Source: Bradyrhizobium genosp. L
GTDB lineage: Bacteria; Pseudomonadota; Alphaproteobacteria; Rhizobiales; Xanthobacteraceae
NCBI RefSeq assembly: GCF_015624485.1
Contig: NZ_CP061378.1
Location: 372,001 to 436,000, forward strand
Reading direction: 5' to 3'
DNA: 64,000 bases
The translations under genes were made by a program, and so were the position numbers. Each line of letters begins with the position of its first letter. The first letter of the stretch is position 1. The notes under the pieces are model-generated. The model was not told the DNA's origin. It did no database searches and worked only from the letters and a program-made list of their open reading frames with translations. Below, piece by piece: positions 7,910 to 16,575 of this stretch.

Positions 7910-7967
7910 AAGACGAGCGCGATGTCGGACATCGATGTTCCCGCTTTGCGGATAGGAAGACGTTACC

Positions 7968-9062
7968 ATGCCTACATTGTCGGCCACCAAGCAGCGAACA
8001 AGAAATCCCCCGAGCGTCGTCGACGATCCTCGTTGGGCGCGTATTGTGGCGCGTGACAAGACCGCAGACGGCAGCCTTTGGTACACGGTCGCGACGACCG
8101 GAGTATATTGCCGCCCGTCATGTCCGTCTCGGACGGCAAATCCCAGGAACGTACAGCTGCATGATACGCTCGCAGCTGCGCGAGCGACCGGATTCCGACC
8201 GTGCAAACGCTGTAATCCGGAGGGCCGCTCCGTCGATGGAGAGAATGCGGCCATCGTTGCGCGGGCGTGCCGTCTGATCGAGCAGAGTGAGGAAGAACCT
8301 TCGCTGTCCGATCTGGCCGCAGCGGTCGACCGGAGCTCCAGCTATTTCCATCGGGTGTTCAAGGCGACGACGGGGCTCACCCCCAAAGATTACGCGATCG
8401 CCCATCGCACGCGACGCGTCCGTCGGTGCCTGAACGAGGGCAATAGCGTAACTGGCGCGATCTATGATGCGGGCTTCAACTCCAGCGGGCGGTTCTATGC
8501 GAAATCGATGGACATGCTTGGCATGACGCCAACCCACTACATCAACGGTGGCACGAACGAGGAAATCCGCTTCGCTGTCGGCGAGACCTCACTCGGCTCC
8601 ATCCTGGTGGCGTCCAGCCACAAGGGAGTGGCCGCGATTCTGCTAGGCGACAACCCGGACGAGTTGGTCCGCGATCTGCAGGATCGGTTTCCCAATGCCA
8701 AACTCATCGGAGCGGACAGGAGCTACGAGGAGTTCGTGGCTCGGATCGTTGGCTTCGTCGAGATGCCGAAACTCGGGCTCAATCTCCCGCTGGACGTGCG
8801 CGGGACCGCCTTCCAACAACGTGTCTGGCAGGCGCTGCGTGAAATTCCGGTCGGCTCCACGGTCTCCTACACAGAGATCGCCCGCCGCATCGGCGCCCCG
8901 AAGGCTGTCCGGGCGGTCGCCGGAGCGTGCGCGGCGAACAATCTCGCGGTAGCAATTCCGTGCCATCGCGTCGTCAAGAACGACGGCGCCATCTCGGGCT
9001 ACGCGTGGGGCGTGGAGCGCAAGCGCGCACTCCTCGAGCGTGAGGGCCGGCCTGGCCTCTGA
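7968..9062 (+). CDS. ada: Ada: methyl-phosphotriester sensor, AraC-type activator and O6-methylguanine methyltransferase
   Basis: Full-length 364-residue Ada. The N-terminal zinc domain has Cys48, Cys52, Cys79 and Cys82, the spacing of E. coli Cys38/42/69/72. It is followed by an AraC-type helix-turn-helix region (about 95-190) and the alkyltransferase domain with PCHRVV (Cys332). In the known mechanism, methyl transfer to the first cysteine turns Ada into an activator. The ATG at 7968 has GGAAG upstream. All catalytic and zinc residues are intact, so it should be functional. It is the probable regulator of the seven Ada-box-like sites around it. Confidence 0.95.
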   Translation: MPTLSATKQRTRNPPSVVDDPRWARIVARDKTADGSLWYTVATTGVYCRPSCPSRTANPRNVQLHDTLAAARATGFRPCKRCNPEGRSVDGENAAIVARACRLIEQSEEEPSLSDLAAAVDRSSSYFHRVFKATTGLTPKDYAIAHRTRRVRRCLNEGNSVTGAIYDAGFNSSGRFYAKSMDMLGMTPTHYINGGTNEEIRFAVGETSLGSILVASSHKGVAAILLGDNPDELVRDLQDRFPNAKLIGADRSYEEFVARIVGFVEMPKLGLNLPLDVRGTAFQQRVWQALREIPVGSTVSYTEIARRIGAPKAVRAVAGACAANNLAVAIPCHRVVKNDGAISGYAWGVERKRALLEREGRPGL

Positions 9063-9176
9063 TCATCGCGCGTAACCGCGACAAGACCAGCAAATTGCCA
9101 ATTGGGCGGAGGAGCGCGTTCGCCGACTGTCCAGATGCGCACAGCGCAGAGGCGGCCTCAAATCTGCGCGGTCGCC

Positions 9177-9542
9177 TCAACGCCCCCAGGGCCGGAGCGG
9201 CGGCGGGTCGCCGAGCGGATCCGCGAGTTCGTCTGTCTCCGGGAACAGATCGCGCGCCTCCAGCAGCTCCGAAAGTTCGGCAGGCAGAAGGAAGCGCTCC
9301 ATATCGCAGAGCAGTTCCTTCGCCCACACGATCAGACGCCGCATCTCCGGTGAAAGACCATCCTGCTCCTTCGTCTCCTGCCGCGCGACCCAGTCGCGCA
9401 ATTCGAGCGCCTTATTCTCGGTCTGGATGAGTTTCTGAAGCAAAGCGCCCCGTTCGGTTTCTCGCGATTGGCGGGCAGCCGCCAGACTGCGACGACGCGC
9501 GAGCTCGTCGGTGTCGCTTCGTGCAGCACTGATGTCGCTCAT
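9177..9542 (-). CDS. Small helical hypothetical protein, 121 aa
   Basis: Unrecognised 121-residue soluble protein, highly charged and helix-rich. Residues about 10-55 look like a coiled coil (RRRSLAAARQ, ETERGALLQKL). The C-terminal half contains WAKELLCDMERFLLP and ends in a Pro-rich tail. I chose the ATG at 9542 because an Ada-box-like site lies 58 bp upstream on the same strand, and the longer frame from 9734 runs through it. It converges on ada. No function can be assigned. Confidence 0.6.
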   Translation of the reverse strand: MSDISAARSDTDELARRRSLAAARQSRETERGALLQKLIQTENKALELRDWVARQETKEQDGLSPEMRRLIVWAKELLCDMERFLLPAELSELLEARDLFPETDELADPLGDPPPLRPWGR

Positions 9543-9600
9543 GCGTGCATCCGGATCGTTGTTGGGTCGAGCGAGACGGTAGGGACGCCCCCGGTGACCG

Positions 9601-9625
9601 GCAGTCCGTTTCTTGCTTTCAAATT
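9601..9625 (-). promoter_or_regulatory. Putative Ada box 6 (gene at 9542)
   Basis: On the minus strand AAT-N6-GCAAGAA-A-CGGACTGC. Both the A-box AAT and the B-box GCAA are exact matches to the E. coli Ada operator layout. It lies 58 bp before the start at 9542. Confidence 0.73.
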
Positions 9626-9752
9626 CGAAAGAACTGCGTCCGCGGATTTTCGGCTCGAATGTGTAGATCCGTTGGCCATACCGGGCGTCCAGCGGCACGC
9701 AGCGGGTGTGGATGCGGCGACGCCCTGCCATCAATGATCGACGAAAACAATC

Positions 9753-9777
9753 AATTTGGAAGCAAGAAGCGGAGTGG
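9753..9777 (+). promoter_or_regulatory. Putative Ada box 7 (gene at 9834)
   Basis: AAT-N6-GCAAGAA-G-CGGAGTGG, with exact A- and B-boxes, 56 bp before the start at 9834. It is divergent from box 6, 127 bp away, repeating the arrangement of boxes 3 and 4. Confidence 0.73.
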
Positions 9778-9833
9778 AAGCCCGCATCAGTTGCGCGACC
9801 CTCGAAGCCAAGAGATGCTTCGAGAGAACCGTC

Positions 9834-10085
9834 ATGATGTCTTCAAACACATTCCTGGCATTTGCAGCCGCGCGCGGCGACGGTCTGCACCCGAGATTGC
9901 GCGAGCTGCTAGAGCGGACAGCCGCAAATCCGTCCGCGGTGCTGAGAACGCGCCATGACGGCATGCTCCAGGCAGGCCCGAACCCTGCATCCGAAATATT
10001 GGAAGCCGATGCTCATGTGACGCCGTTCTCACGTCGAGGGAACGTCACAGCCGTGGTGCCGCCGAAGGCAAACGCGCGACGATAG
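9834..10085 (+). CDS. Small hypothetical protein, 83 aa
   Basis: A basic protein of 83 residues beginning MMSSNTFLAFAAARG. The start (ATG at 9834, or the adjacent ATG at 9837) is preceded by GAGAG. The N-terminal 40 residues resemble the 72-residue protein at 7088-7306 (FLA..AARG...L.P.LR.LLE), while the C-terminal half does not. No signal peptide or known domain was recognised. The Ada-box-like site 56 bp upstream supports a real, damage-inducible gene. It ends 63 bp before the convergent autotransporter gene. Confidence 0.55.
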   Translation: MMSSNTFLAFAAARGDGLHPRLRELLERTAANPSAVLRTRHDGMLQAGPNPASEILEADAHVTPFSRRGNVTAVVPPKANARR

Positions 10086-10148
10086 CGACTGCCGGGTCAC
10101 GCCAGCCGGTCATCATGGCGCACGTCTCACCACGTGAGCGCGGTGGCC

Positions 10149-13100
10149 TTACCAGGTATAACGGACTACGCCCTTGCCGGCATAGGAGTTGCTGACGTTC
10201 GAGAACTCGCCGTCGAAGGTGGCGGCCGCCGACCAGCCGTTGGTCCACTTCCATTCGGCGGATGCGCTGGTCAACGCGGAATCGGCGGCGTGCGTCGCGC
10301 CGTTCACGACGAAGCTTGCACCGGGCAAGGTCTGGAATGTCGCCAGGACGCTGCGGTCCGGATCGTAATCATGCGCCCAGGCGAGCCGACCGCGCAAAGT
10401 GAGGACGCCATTCTGCATCGCGAACGATTTGTCGGTGCGAGCACCGAGCTCGCTGCGGGTATCGGTTGCAGTCTTGGCGCTGTAGCCGAGCGCAAACGTA
10501 TTCAAGCCGACGATGGCCTGCTCCATGTAGTTCGGCAATTCAAAGCTGACGAACTGCCCCGCCGCGTAGGGCGTGATGCCGATGCCGCCGATGATCGGCG
10601 CGACGAAACGATAGCCGCCCTCGATGCGGCCACTCCAGGCATTGGCGTTGAACTGGGCGCGCAGGTGATCGATGCCCGCGACGGTCACGATGCGGTCGGT
10701 CGTGATGTCCTGCCAGCCATAGGCGAGCGCGGCGGTGAAATAGGCCGGGCCGACATTGTGCCGTACGAACGCGCCGGCCTGGAACAGGTCGGAGCGGCCA
10801 TCGCCGAGGGTGTTGGTGCTGAAATTGGTGCCGCCACCCGCGAGCGCGAAACCGGCCAGCGTGTTCGGCGATATCAGGTAGTCGGCGCCGACGGCAGTGC
10901 CGACAATGCTGCTGCTTGTGTTGTTCGATCCCAGCACGGCGTTGCCGTCGGTCCGCTGCGATCCGCCGAAGCCGGCGGCCCACACGCTCCAGCGCTGCGC
11001 GAACGGCGTTACCGGCGGTGCCTTGGTGAACATCGCAAACGCGTCGGTCTTTTTTCCGGCGGCGTAGGCCGACGTCGCGTCCGCATAGGGCGCCGCGCCG
11101 CCGTTGATCGGTTCGCCACGGCCCGAGATGGAGGGATCGATCAGCAGGCTGATGAACTGGCTCATCGCGTCGAACGTAGCCTGCTGCGAGCCGGTCGCGC
11201 TTTCGCCCGACAGCTGGCTCAGGCCGGCGGGCGTCAGTCCGCCGAACACCATCGGAATGCCGCCGTTGGCGTTGAAGAAGGCGGCGATGGCGTTGCCGAC
11301 ATTCTGCTGGTTGGTGCTGAGCGTGCCGGACTGCGGCGTGAAGGCCAACGCCAGATCGAGATAGGCATGCGTCGTATCGTAGCTCAGCGATTCCTTGAAA
11401 CCCGAGGGAAGACCGAGCGAGCCTATTCCTGCGAAGGTCCCGTTGACGCCGCCCGTAGCCGTCAAGATCGTATATCGCTTGGCAACATAAGTCCCGGTCG
11501 TGAAACTTGCGCCGACGAGTCCATTGAGCGTCGCGGTGCCCGTGACATTGGCGAATGACGACGTCGCGGGATCGAGGAACACCAGATAGAGCGCGCCGGA
11601 CTGGAATGCGAGATTGCCGGCGACTGTCATCGATGTGCCGGGTGCCGCGATCATGCCCGGAGCGAACGTGCCGCCCGCGTTGATTTGGGCGGAGCCGACG
11701 GTTCCGGCGCCGGTCAGCACTCCGTTCGCGGCGACCGTCGTCAGTGACGATGACGCGATCGAGCCGTCGACTTGCAGCGTGCCCGCGGTGATCGTCGTCC
11801 CGCCTGTGTAGGTATTGGTCCCGCTCAACGCCAGCGTACCCGTTCCCGTCTTCTCCAGCGCGCCGGAGCCCGACGTGCAGCCGCACGGAGAGTTGTCGGC
11901 GATCACGCCGGAAACTTCGGTCGAGAGATTGTTGCCGCCCACCACCAGCGTATTGTGGCCGCCGATATAGTACGAGCCGGAGCCTTCAATCGAGCCGGCG
12001 GCGATGCGGTGGTCGAGATTGGGACCGATGCTTTGACCGAAATCGACATAGCCGGTGCCTTGGGTGATGAACCGTGCATTGCCGCCCGTGCTGGAGTCAT
12101 GGAATGTGATGCCGGCGCCGCTGTCGGTCGTGATGGTCGCGCTGCCCGCGGTGCTGTTGTTGGCAAATGCGATCAGACTGCCGTCGCGATTGCTGATATT
12201 GGCTGTGCCCGCGGTGGCCTGATTGTTGAATGTCAGGAGGCCGCCATTGTCGTTGACGATGGTCGCATTGGCGGCCGTCGAGGTGTCGTTGAAGACCGTC
12301 GCGCCCCCATTCAGGTTCGTGATGGTCATGGTGCCGGCCGACGTTGCGTTGCTGAACGCCGTGCTGCCAGGCGTTGCCCCCGGCAACGCGCGGTCGTTGA
12401 CGATCGACGTGATGCCGCTGGTATCGGCATTGACGATGTTGAACTTGGCATAATTTGCAACGTTGCCGACGATGCTGCCGGTATGGCTGGCGTCACCGAG
12501 CTGCAACGTGCCGGCCTCGATCACCGTGCCGCCGGTGTAGGTATTGGTGCCGCTCAGCACCAGCGTGCTGTTGCCGAGCTGCTGAACCATGACGCCGGCG
12601 ACGCTTTCATTGATATTGCTCGAGATCGTGATCGTCTGGCCGGCATTGGCGTTGTCGACAAGTCCACCAGTCGGCCCGGCCAGGTTGAAGTTCACGTTCA
12701 GGCCGGAGATATTGTAAGACTGCGCATTGGCAGTGAAGGTCCAGCTGTCCGGCCCCCCGATGCCAGAGGCCAACGTCACGGTCGCACTGCCGGTGTCGGC
12801 GAAAATCGCCGTTTGCCCGGCAGCAACGGGCGGCGCGGCGGCGGGAGGGTTCGACCAGTTGGTGGCGAGGTTGTAGTCGGTCGTGATCGTCGATCTGCCG
12901 GCTCCGCCCCAAATGTACTGAGCTTGCCCGACGGTGAGGCTCGACACGTCAGCCTGAACGGTTGTGCTGATGGTGCAACCCAGGCCAAGAAGGCAGTCTT
13001 GTTGAAAGAATCCTTGAATGCCGGAGCCGCCTGATGTCGAGGGGTTGTAGGTAAATGGCCCCGTGAGTGAGAACGGAACGCTGCCGGCGGGTCCGGAAAC

Positions 13101-13742
13101 CGAGGATTGAGAGGACGTGGTTCCATAGGAGTAGGGGAATACGAAAGTGTCCGCCGCACTGTGCATTTGATCGCTGAATGCGGGGCTTTGATGAGCGATG
13201 ATTTCGGCAACGCTGGGGTTGATTTGAATGGTCGTTCCGCCGATTGTCACCGATGCGCCGATCGCGGGCGGCACGCCGAAATGATCGATGTCGCCTGAAT
13301 AACCCTGGGAGGCGTTAGGCGGCGGGCTGCTCTCCGGCGTCCCTCGTGGAATATAAAAAATGAAACTGGACGTGTAGGTCTTGCCGACGAGATCGTTGTT
13401 TCCGTTGACGGTGCCGAATATGCCGGTCAGGTCGTTGTCATATGTGACGGTGCCGGTGTAGGTGACGCTCACGTATCCGGCTGATGCACCCGTCGGTACG
13501 CTGGCCAGCGCCAGGCTTGCGACCATCAGGCTTGAAAGGCTTCTTTTCAGATTATCGTTGTCGATGGCGACATCATCAACGCACTCGATCAACGTTACCG
13601 GATGATCGATCGCAACGGCGCCCAAGTGGCGACGTCGGGATGCGAGCGACGTCCCCGAGAGCCGCGCGGCGAGAAAGCGCCGCGTCGATCCGCCGCGGAC
13701 AACGGCAATCGTGTGTCGTTCCAAAAGCAGCATCAGCCCCAC
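10149..13742 (-). CDS. Autotransporter with beta-helical passenger and outer-membrane beta-barrel
   Basis: Type V secretion protein of up to 1197 residues. The passenger contains two autotransporter-associated repeats (LSGTNTYTGGT...AGTLQ), a block of four or five repeats of about 24 residues rich in Asn, Thr and Gly, and a long Gly/Ser/Thr-rich beta-helix. The last 270 residues or so form the beta-barrel (SVWAAGFGGSQ onward) and end in the aromatic Trp required for outer-membrane assembly. The start is uncertain: the signal peptide (KRSLSSLMVASLALAS...GASA) begins about 66 residues in. A TTG at 13592 may therefore be the real start rather than the GTG at 13742 or the ATG at 13733. Ligand unknown. 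Confidence 0.85.
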   Translation of the reverse strand: MGLMLLLERHTIAVVRGGSTRRFLAARLSGTSLASRRRHLGAVAIDHPVTLIECVDDVAIDNDNLKRSLSSLMVASLALASVPTGASAGYVSVTYTGTVTYDNDLTGIFGTVNGNNDLVGKTYTSSFIFYIPRGTPESSPPPNASQGYSGDIDHFGVPPAIGASVTIGGTTIQINPSVAEIIAHQSPAFSDQMHSAADTFVFPYSYGTTSSQSSVSGPAGSVPFSLTGPFTYNPSTSGGSGIQGFFQQDCLLGLGCTISTTVQADVSSLTVGQAQYIWGGAGRSTITTDYNLATNWSNPPAAAPPVAAGQTAIFADTGSATVTLASGIGGPDSWTFTANAQSYNISGLNVNFNLAGPTGGLVDNANAGQTITISSNINESVAGVMVQQLGNSTLVLSGTNTYTGGTVIEAGTLQLGDASHTGSIVGNVANYAKFNIVNADTSGITSIVNDRALPGATPGSTAFSNATSAGTMTITNLNGGATVFNDTSTAANATIVNDNGGLLTFNNQATAGTANISNRDGSLIAFANNSTAGSATITTDSGAGITFHDSSTGGNARFITQGTGYVDFGQSIGPNLDHRIAAGSIEGSGSYYIGGHNTLVVGGNNLSTEVSGVIADNSPCGCTSGSGALEKTGTGTLALSGTNTYTGGTTITAGTLQVDGSIASSSLTTVAANGVLTGAGTVGSAQINAGGTFAPGMIAAPGTSMTVAGNLAFQSGALYLVFLDPATSSFANVTGTATLNGLVGASFTTGTYVAKRYTILTATGGVNGTFAGIGSLGLPSGFKESLSYDTTHAYLDLALAFTPQSGTLSTNQQNVGNAIAAFFNANGGIPMVFGGLTPAGLSQLSGESATGSQQATFDAMSQFISLLIDPSISGRGEPINGGAAPYADATSAYAAGKKTDAFAMFTKAPPVTPFAQRWSVWAAGFGGSQRTDGNAVLGSNNTSSSIVGTAVGADYLISPNTLAGFALAGGGTNFSTNTLGDGRSDLFQAGAFVRHNVGPAYFTAALAYGWQDITTDRIVTVAGIDHLRAQFNANAWSGRIEGGYRFVAPIIGGIGITPYAAGQFVSFELPNYMEQAIVGLNTFALGYSAKTATDTRSELGARTDKSFAMQNGVLTLRGRLAWAHDYDPDRSVLATFQTLPGASFVVNGATHAADSALTSASAEWKWTNGWSAAATFDGEFSNVSNSYAGKGVVRYTW

Positions 13743-14070
13743 CCGCCGCTCGGTCGCGCACGTCCTCGCGCAGAGATGTCTCCGCGAGTCCCTTTATCCC
13801 GGCCCCAAATTTACCCACGGACTGCACAAATCGAAAGCAGATTGGGTGCGCAGGGTGTCACGTGCCCAGCGAAACCTCGGCGAGTGTGGCCGAAAGGCCG
13901 CAATCGGCGCGGCGGCGCGCGTTCGCAACATTTCGGAATAATGGAAGAATGCCGCTGAGTTGCCCGACGTGTCAAGCCGCTAGTCCGGTCGCCGGCAGTC
14001 GCCGGCTCCTTTGCATGGGGTTGTTTTCGATGTTTTGGTCGCTGTCGCGCGTCGGATGACGCGGGTCAGG
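13743..14070. other. Gap between autotransporter and pseudouridine synthase genes
   Basis: About 330 bp without a convincing gene. It would hold the autotransporter promoter on the minus strand. A weak, gapped resemblance to the Ada-box motif at 13828-13852 was not accepted. A short inverted repeat (GCCGGCAGTCGCCGGC) lies near 13992, downstream of the pseudouridine synthase gene. Confidence 0.5.
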
Positions 14071-14784
14071 CTATTCGCCGTTCCAGCCGCAGGCCCTGAG
14101 CCGCTCATGCATGTGCGGCGGCGCCGGCGCGACCACGTGCACCGGCTCCTTGTTCCGCGAAATCGGGATGCCGATCTCGCGGGAGTGCAGATGCAGGATG
14201 GGCTCGCCGAAACGCGGGCCGTTGCCGTAGATGTTGTCGCCGACGATCGGCCAGCCGGTGGCGGACGAATGCACCCGGAGCTGATGGGTGCGGCCGGTGA
14301 CCGGCTCCATCGCCAGCCATGTGAGGTGTTGCGTGAGGATTTGGCCGCGGCCGAGCACCTTCCAGTTGGTGACGGCCTTCTGCCCGTCGGGATCCGGTTT
14401 CTGCCACCAGCCGCGTTCGGCATTGAGCCGGCCGAGCGGCATGTCGATGGTGCCCTCGTCTTCGGCAGGGCCGCCCTCGACCACGGTCCAGTAGGTCTTC
14501 GCAATCTTGCCATGCTTGAACAACAGCCCGAGCGAGGCGGTCGCCTTGCGGTGGCGTCCCAGCACGAGGCAGCCCGACGTATCCTTGTCCAGCCGATGCG
14601 CCAGTACCGGCGGCCGCGGCAGGCCGAACCGCAGCGCGTCGAACGATGCCTCCAGATTGGCTCCGCCCTTCGGGCCGCGATGCACCGGCAGTCCCGCCGG
14701 CTTGTCGATGACCAGCATCAGCCCGTCGCGATGGAGCAGCCGCGCCTGAATTTCTTCAGGGGTCAATTGGGGAACGTCGTTCAA
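14071..14784 (-). CDS. RluA-family RNA pseudouridine synthase
   Basis: A 237-residue enzyme that isomerises uridine in RNA. The catalytic motif HRLDKDTSG lies at residues 63-71 with the nucleophile Asp66, followed by the family segments ITQHL..L...PVTGRTHQLRVH and PIVGDNIYG. No S4 domain is present, so the RNA target (rRNA or tRNA) cannot be told. It is divergent from ftsY with 49 bp between starts, so the two promoters must be very compact or overlapping. Confidence 0.9.
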   Translation of the reverse strand: MNDVPQLTPEEIQARLLHRDGLMLVIDKPAGLPVHRGPKGGANLEASFDALRFGLPRPPVLAHRLDKDTSGCLVLGRHRKATASLGLLFKHGKIAKTYWTVVEGGPAEDEGTIDMPLGRLNAERGWWQKPDPDGQKAVTNWKVLGRGQILTQHLTWLAMEPVTGRTHQLRVHSSATGWPIVGDNIYGNGPRFGEPILHLHSREIGIPISRNKEPVHVVAPAPPHMHERLRACGWNGE

Positions 14785-14833
14785 TTCGTCGAGACTTTCG
14801 TTTGTGGGGGGAAACGGCTAACACACCCGCACC

Positions 14834-15781
14834 ATGAACGATACCACTGCGGAACCTCCCAAAAAGAGCTGGTGGCAGCGCCTGACCGGCGGCCTGAAGC
14901 GCACCTCGGGCGCGCTCGGGACGGCGGTGGCCGATCTCGTCACCAAGCGCAAGCTCGACCGCGCCATGCTCGACGACATCGAGGATGTGCTGCTGCGCGC
15001 CGATCTCGGCACCGAGGTGTCGGTCCGGATTGCGGAAGCCGTCGGCAAGGGCCGCTACGACAAGGCGATTTCGGCCGACGAGGTCAAGGAGGTGGTCGCG
15101 ACCGAGGTCGAGAAGGTGCTGTCGCCGGTCGCGAAGCCGCTCGCGATTGACGCGGCGAAGCAGCCGTTCGTGATCCTCGTTGTCGGTGTCAACGGCTCCG
15201 GCAAGACCACGACGATCGGCAAGCTCGCGGCAAAGCTGTCAGGCGAGGGCCGCAAGGTGATGCTTGCCGCCGGCGATACGTTCCGCGCCGCGGCGATCGA
15301 GCAATTGAAGGTCTGGGGCGAGCGCACCAAATCGCCGGTCATATCCGGTGCGCAAGGGTCGGATTCGGCAAGTCTCGCCTTCAGCGCGCTGACCGCGGCG
15401 AAGGAGCAGCAGCGCAACGTGCTGCTGATCGACACCGCCGGGCGCTTGCAGAACAAGTCCGAGCTGATGAACGAGCTCGAGAAGGTCGTGCGCGTCATCA
15501 GGAAGGTCGACGCGACGGCGCCGCATGCGGTGCTGCTCGTGCTCGATGCCACCGTAGGACAGAATGCGTTGTCGCAGGTCGAGGCGTTTCATCGTACGGC
15601 AGGCGTCACGGGCCTCGTGATGACCAAGCTCGACGGCACCGCGCGCGGCGGCATCCTGGTGGCGCTGTCGGAGAAGCACAAACTGCCGGTGCATTTCATC
15701 GGCGTCGGCGAAGGCGTCGAGGATCTCGCGCCGTTCACGGCGAAGGATTTTGCCAAAGCGATTGCAGGTATCGAGGCATGA
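14834..15781 (+). CDS. ftsY: Signal recognition particle receptor FtsY
   Basis: GTPase that docks SRP-ribosome complexes at the inner membrane. An N domain (about 20-100) is followed by the G domain with G1 GVNGSGKTT (118-126), DTFRAAA, DTAGR and TKLDGTARGG. The 315-residue form lacks the long acidic A domain of E. coli FtsY and begins with a short Lys/Trp segment (KKSWWQRL) that could contact the membrane. A partial palindromic repeat separates it from the septation gene. Confidence 0.95.
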   Translation: MNDTTAEPPKKSWWQRLTGGLKRTSGALGTAVADLVTKRKLDRAMLDDIEDVLLRADLGTEVSVRIAEAVGKGRYDKAISADEVKEVVATEVEKVLSPVAKPLAIDAAKQPFVILVVGVNGSGKTTTIGKLAAKLSGEGRKVMLAAGDTFRAAAIEQLKVWGERTKSPVISGAQGSDSASLAFSALTAAKEQQRNVLLIDTAGRLQNKSELMNELEKVVRVIRKVDATAPHAVLLVLDATVGQNALSQVEAFHRTAGVTGLVMTKLDGTARGGILVALSEKHKLPVHFIGVGEGVEDLAPFTAKDFAKAIAGIEA

Positions 15782-15809
15782 CCCCGAAAAGTGGAAACCG
15801 GTTTTCGGA
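15782..15809. repeat. Partial palindromic repeat, class B
   Basis: CCGAAAAGTGGAAACCGGTTTTCGG is the core of the palindrome seen complete at 47604-47653 and 63504-63551. Here it starts right at the ftsY stop and lies in the leader of the next gene. Confidence 0.6.
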
Positions 15810-15842
15810 TCGGGTCGTGCCTCAAACCAAGATTGAGGATTG

Positions 15843-16442
15843 ATGGACAAGACCCAACCGCATCCGCTGTTCAAGCTTGCGACCGAACTCGGGCCTCTGC
15901 TCGTGTTCTTTGTCGCCAATGCCAAGTTCAATTTGTTCGTCGCAACCGGCGCGTTCATGGTGGCGATCGTGGCGGCGATGATCGCGTCCTATGTGGTGAC
16001 CAAACACGTGCCGATCATGGCGCTGGTGACCGGCGTGATCGTGCTGGTGTTCGGCACACTGACGCTGGTGCTGCACGACGAGACCTTCATCAAGGTCAAG
16101 CCGACCATCATCTACGGCCTGTTCGCGGCCGTGCTCGGCGGCGGATTGCTGTTCGGCCGTTCCTTCATCGCCATCATGTTCGACCAGGTGTTCAACCTGA
16201 CGCCGCAGGGCTGGCGCATCCTCACGCTGCGCTGGGCGCTGTTCTTTACTGCGCTCGCTGTTCTCAACGAAATCGTCTGGCGCACGCAGACCACGGATTT
16301 CTGGGTGAACTTCAAGGTGTTCGGCGTGACGCCGCTGACCATGATCTTCGCCATCGCCCAGATGCCGCTGACCAAGCGCTATCATCTCGAGCCGGCGTCG
16401 CTGGAGACCAGCGAAGCGGATGCGGGCGACGTGCGGAAATAG
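15843..16442 (+). CDS. Inner-membrane septation protein (YciB/IspZ family)
   Basis: A 199-residue integral membrane protein with about five to six hydrophobic helices. It opens with the family segment [17 protein letters not shown] and contains [16 protein letters not shown] and [10 protein letters not shown], both characteristic of YciB/IspZ. Family members are linked to septum formation and envelope organisation. The ATG at 15843 follows GAGG closely; the in-frame TTG three bases earlier is less likely. It is probably cotranscribed with ftsY. Confidence 0.9.
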   Translation: MDKTQPHPLFKLATELGPLLVFFVANAKFNLFVATGAFMVAIVAAMIASYVVTKHVPIMALVTGVIVLVFGTLTLVLHDETFIKVKPTIIYGLFAAVLGGGLLFGRSFIAIMFDQVFNLTPQGWRILTLRWALFFTALAVLNEIVWRTQTTDFWVNFKVFGVTPLTMIFAIAQMPLTKRYHLEPASLETSEADAGDVRK

Positions 16443-16449
16443 CCGCTCT

Positions 16450-16570
16450 CGCGTCCCGGACGCGGTGCGGCGCGCAGTGCCGCTCCGCAGAGCCGGGATC
16501 TATGTTTGTGGAGAGATGGGCCCCGGCTCGGCTGCGCATCACTTCGTGCTGCGCAGCGTCCGGGGTATGA
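16450..16570. repeat. Diverged palindromic repeat between convergent genes
   Basis: Outer arms TCCCGGACGC (16454-16463) and GCGTCCGGGG (16556-16565) flank inner arms around GAGCCGGGATCT and ATGGGCCCCGGCTC. It fills the gap between the convergent septation and ccmG genes and carries no gene. Confidence 0.6.
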
Positions 16571-16575
16571 GAGGC

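Noticed and set aside
9543-9734. 64-residue N-terminal extension of the gene at 9177-9542
   Set aside because: It would place the Ada-box-like site inside the coding region and has unlikely composition.
13828-13852. Possible eighth Ada-box-like site (TCGAAAGCAGATT..GGGTGC)
   Set aside because: It needs several gaps to align, does not point at a gene start, and lacks the fixed spacing of the other seven.
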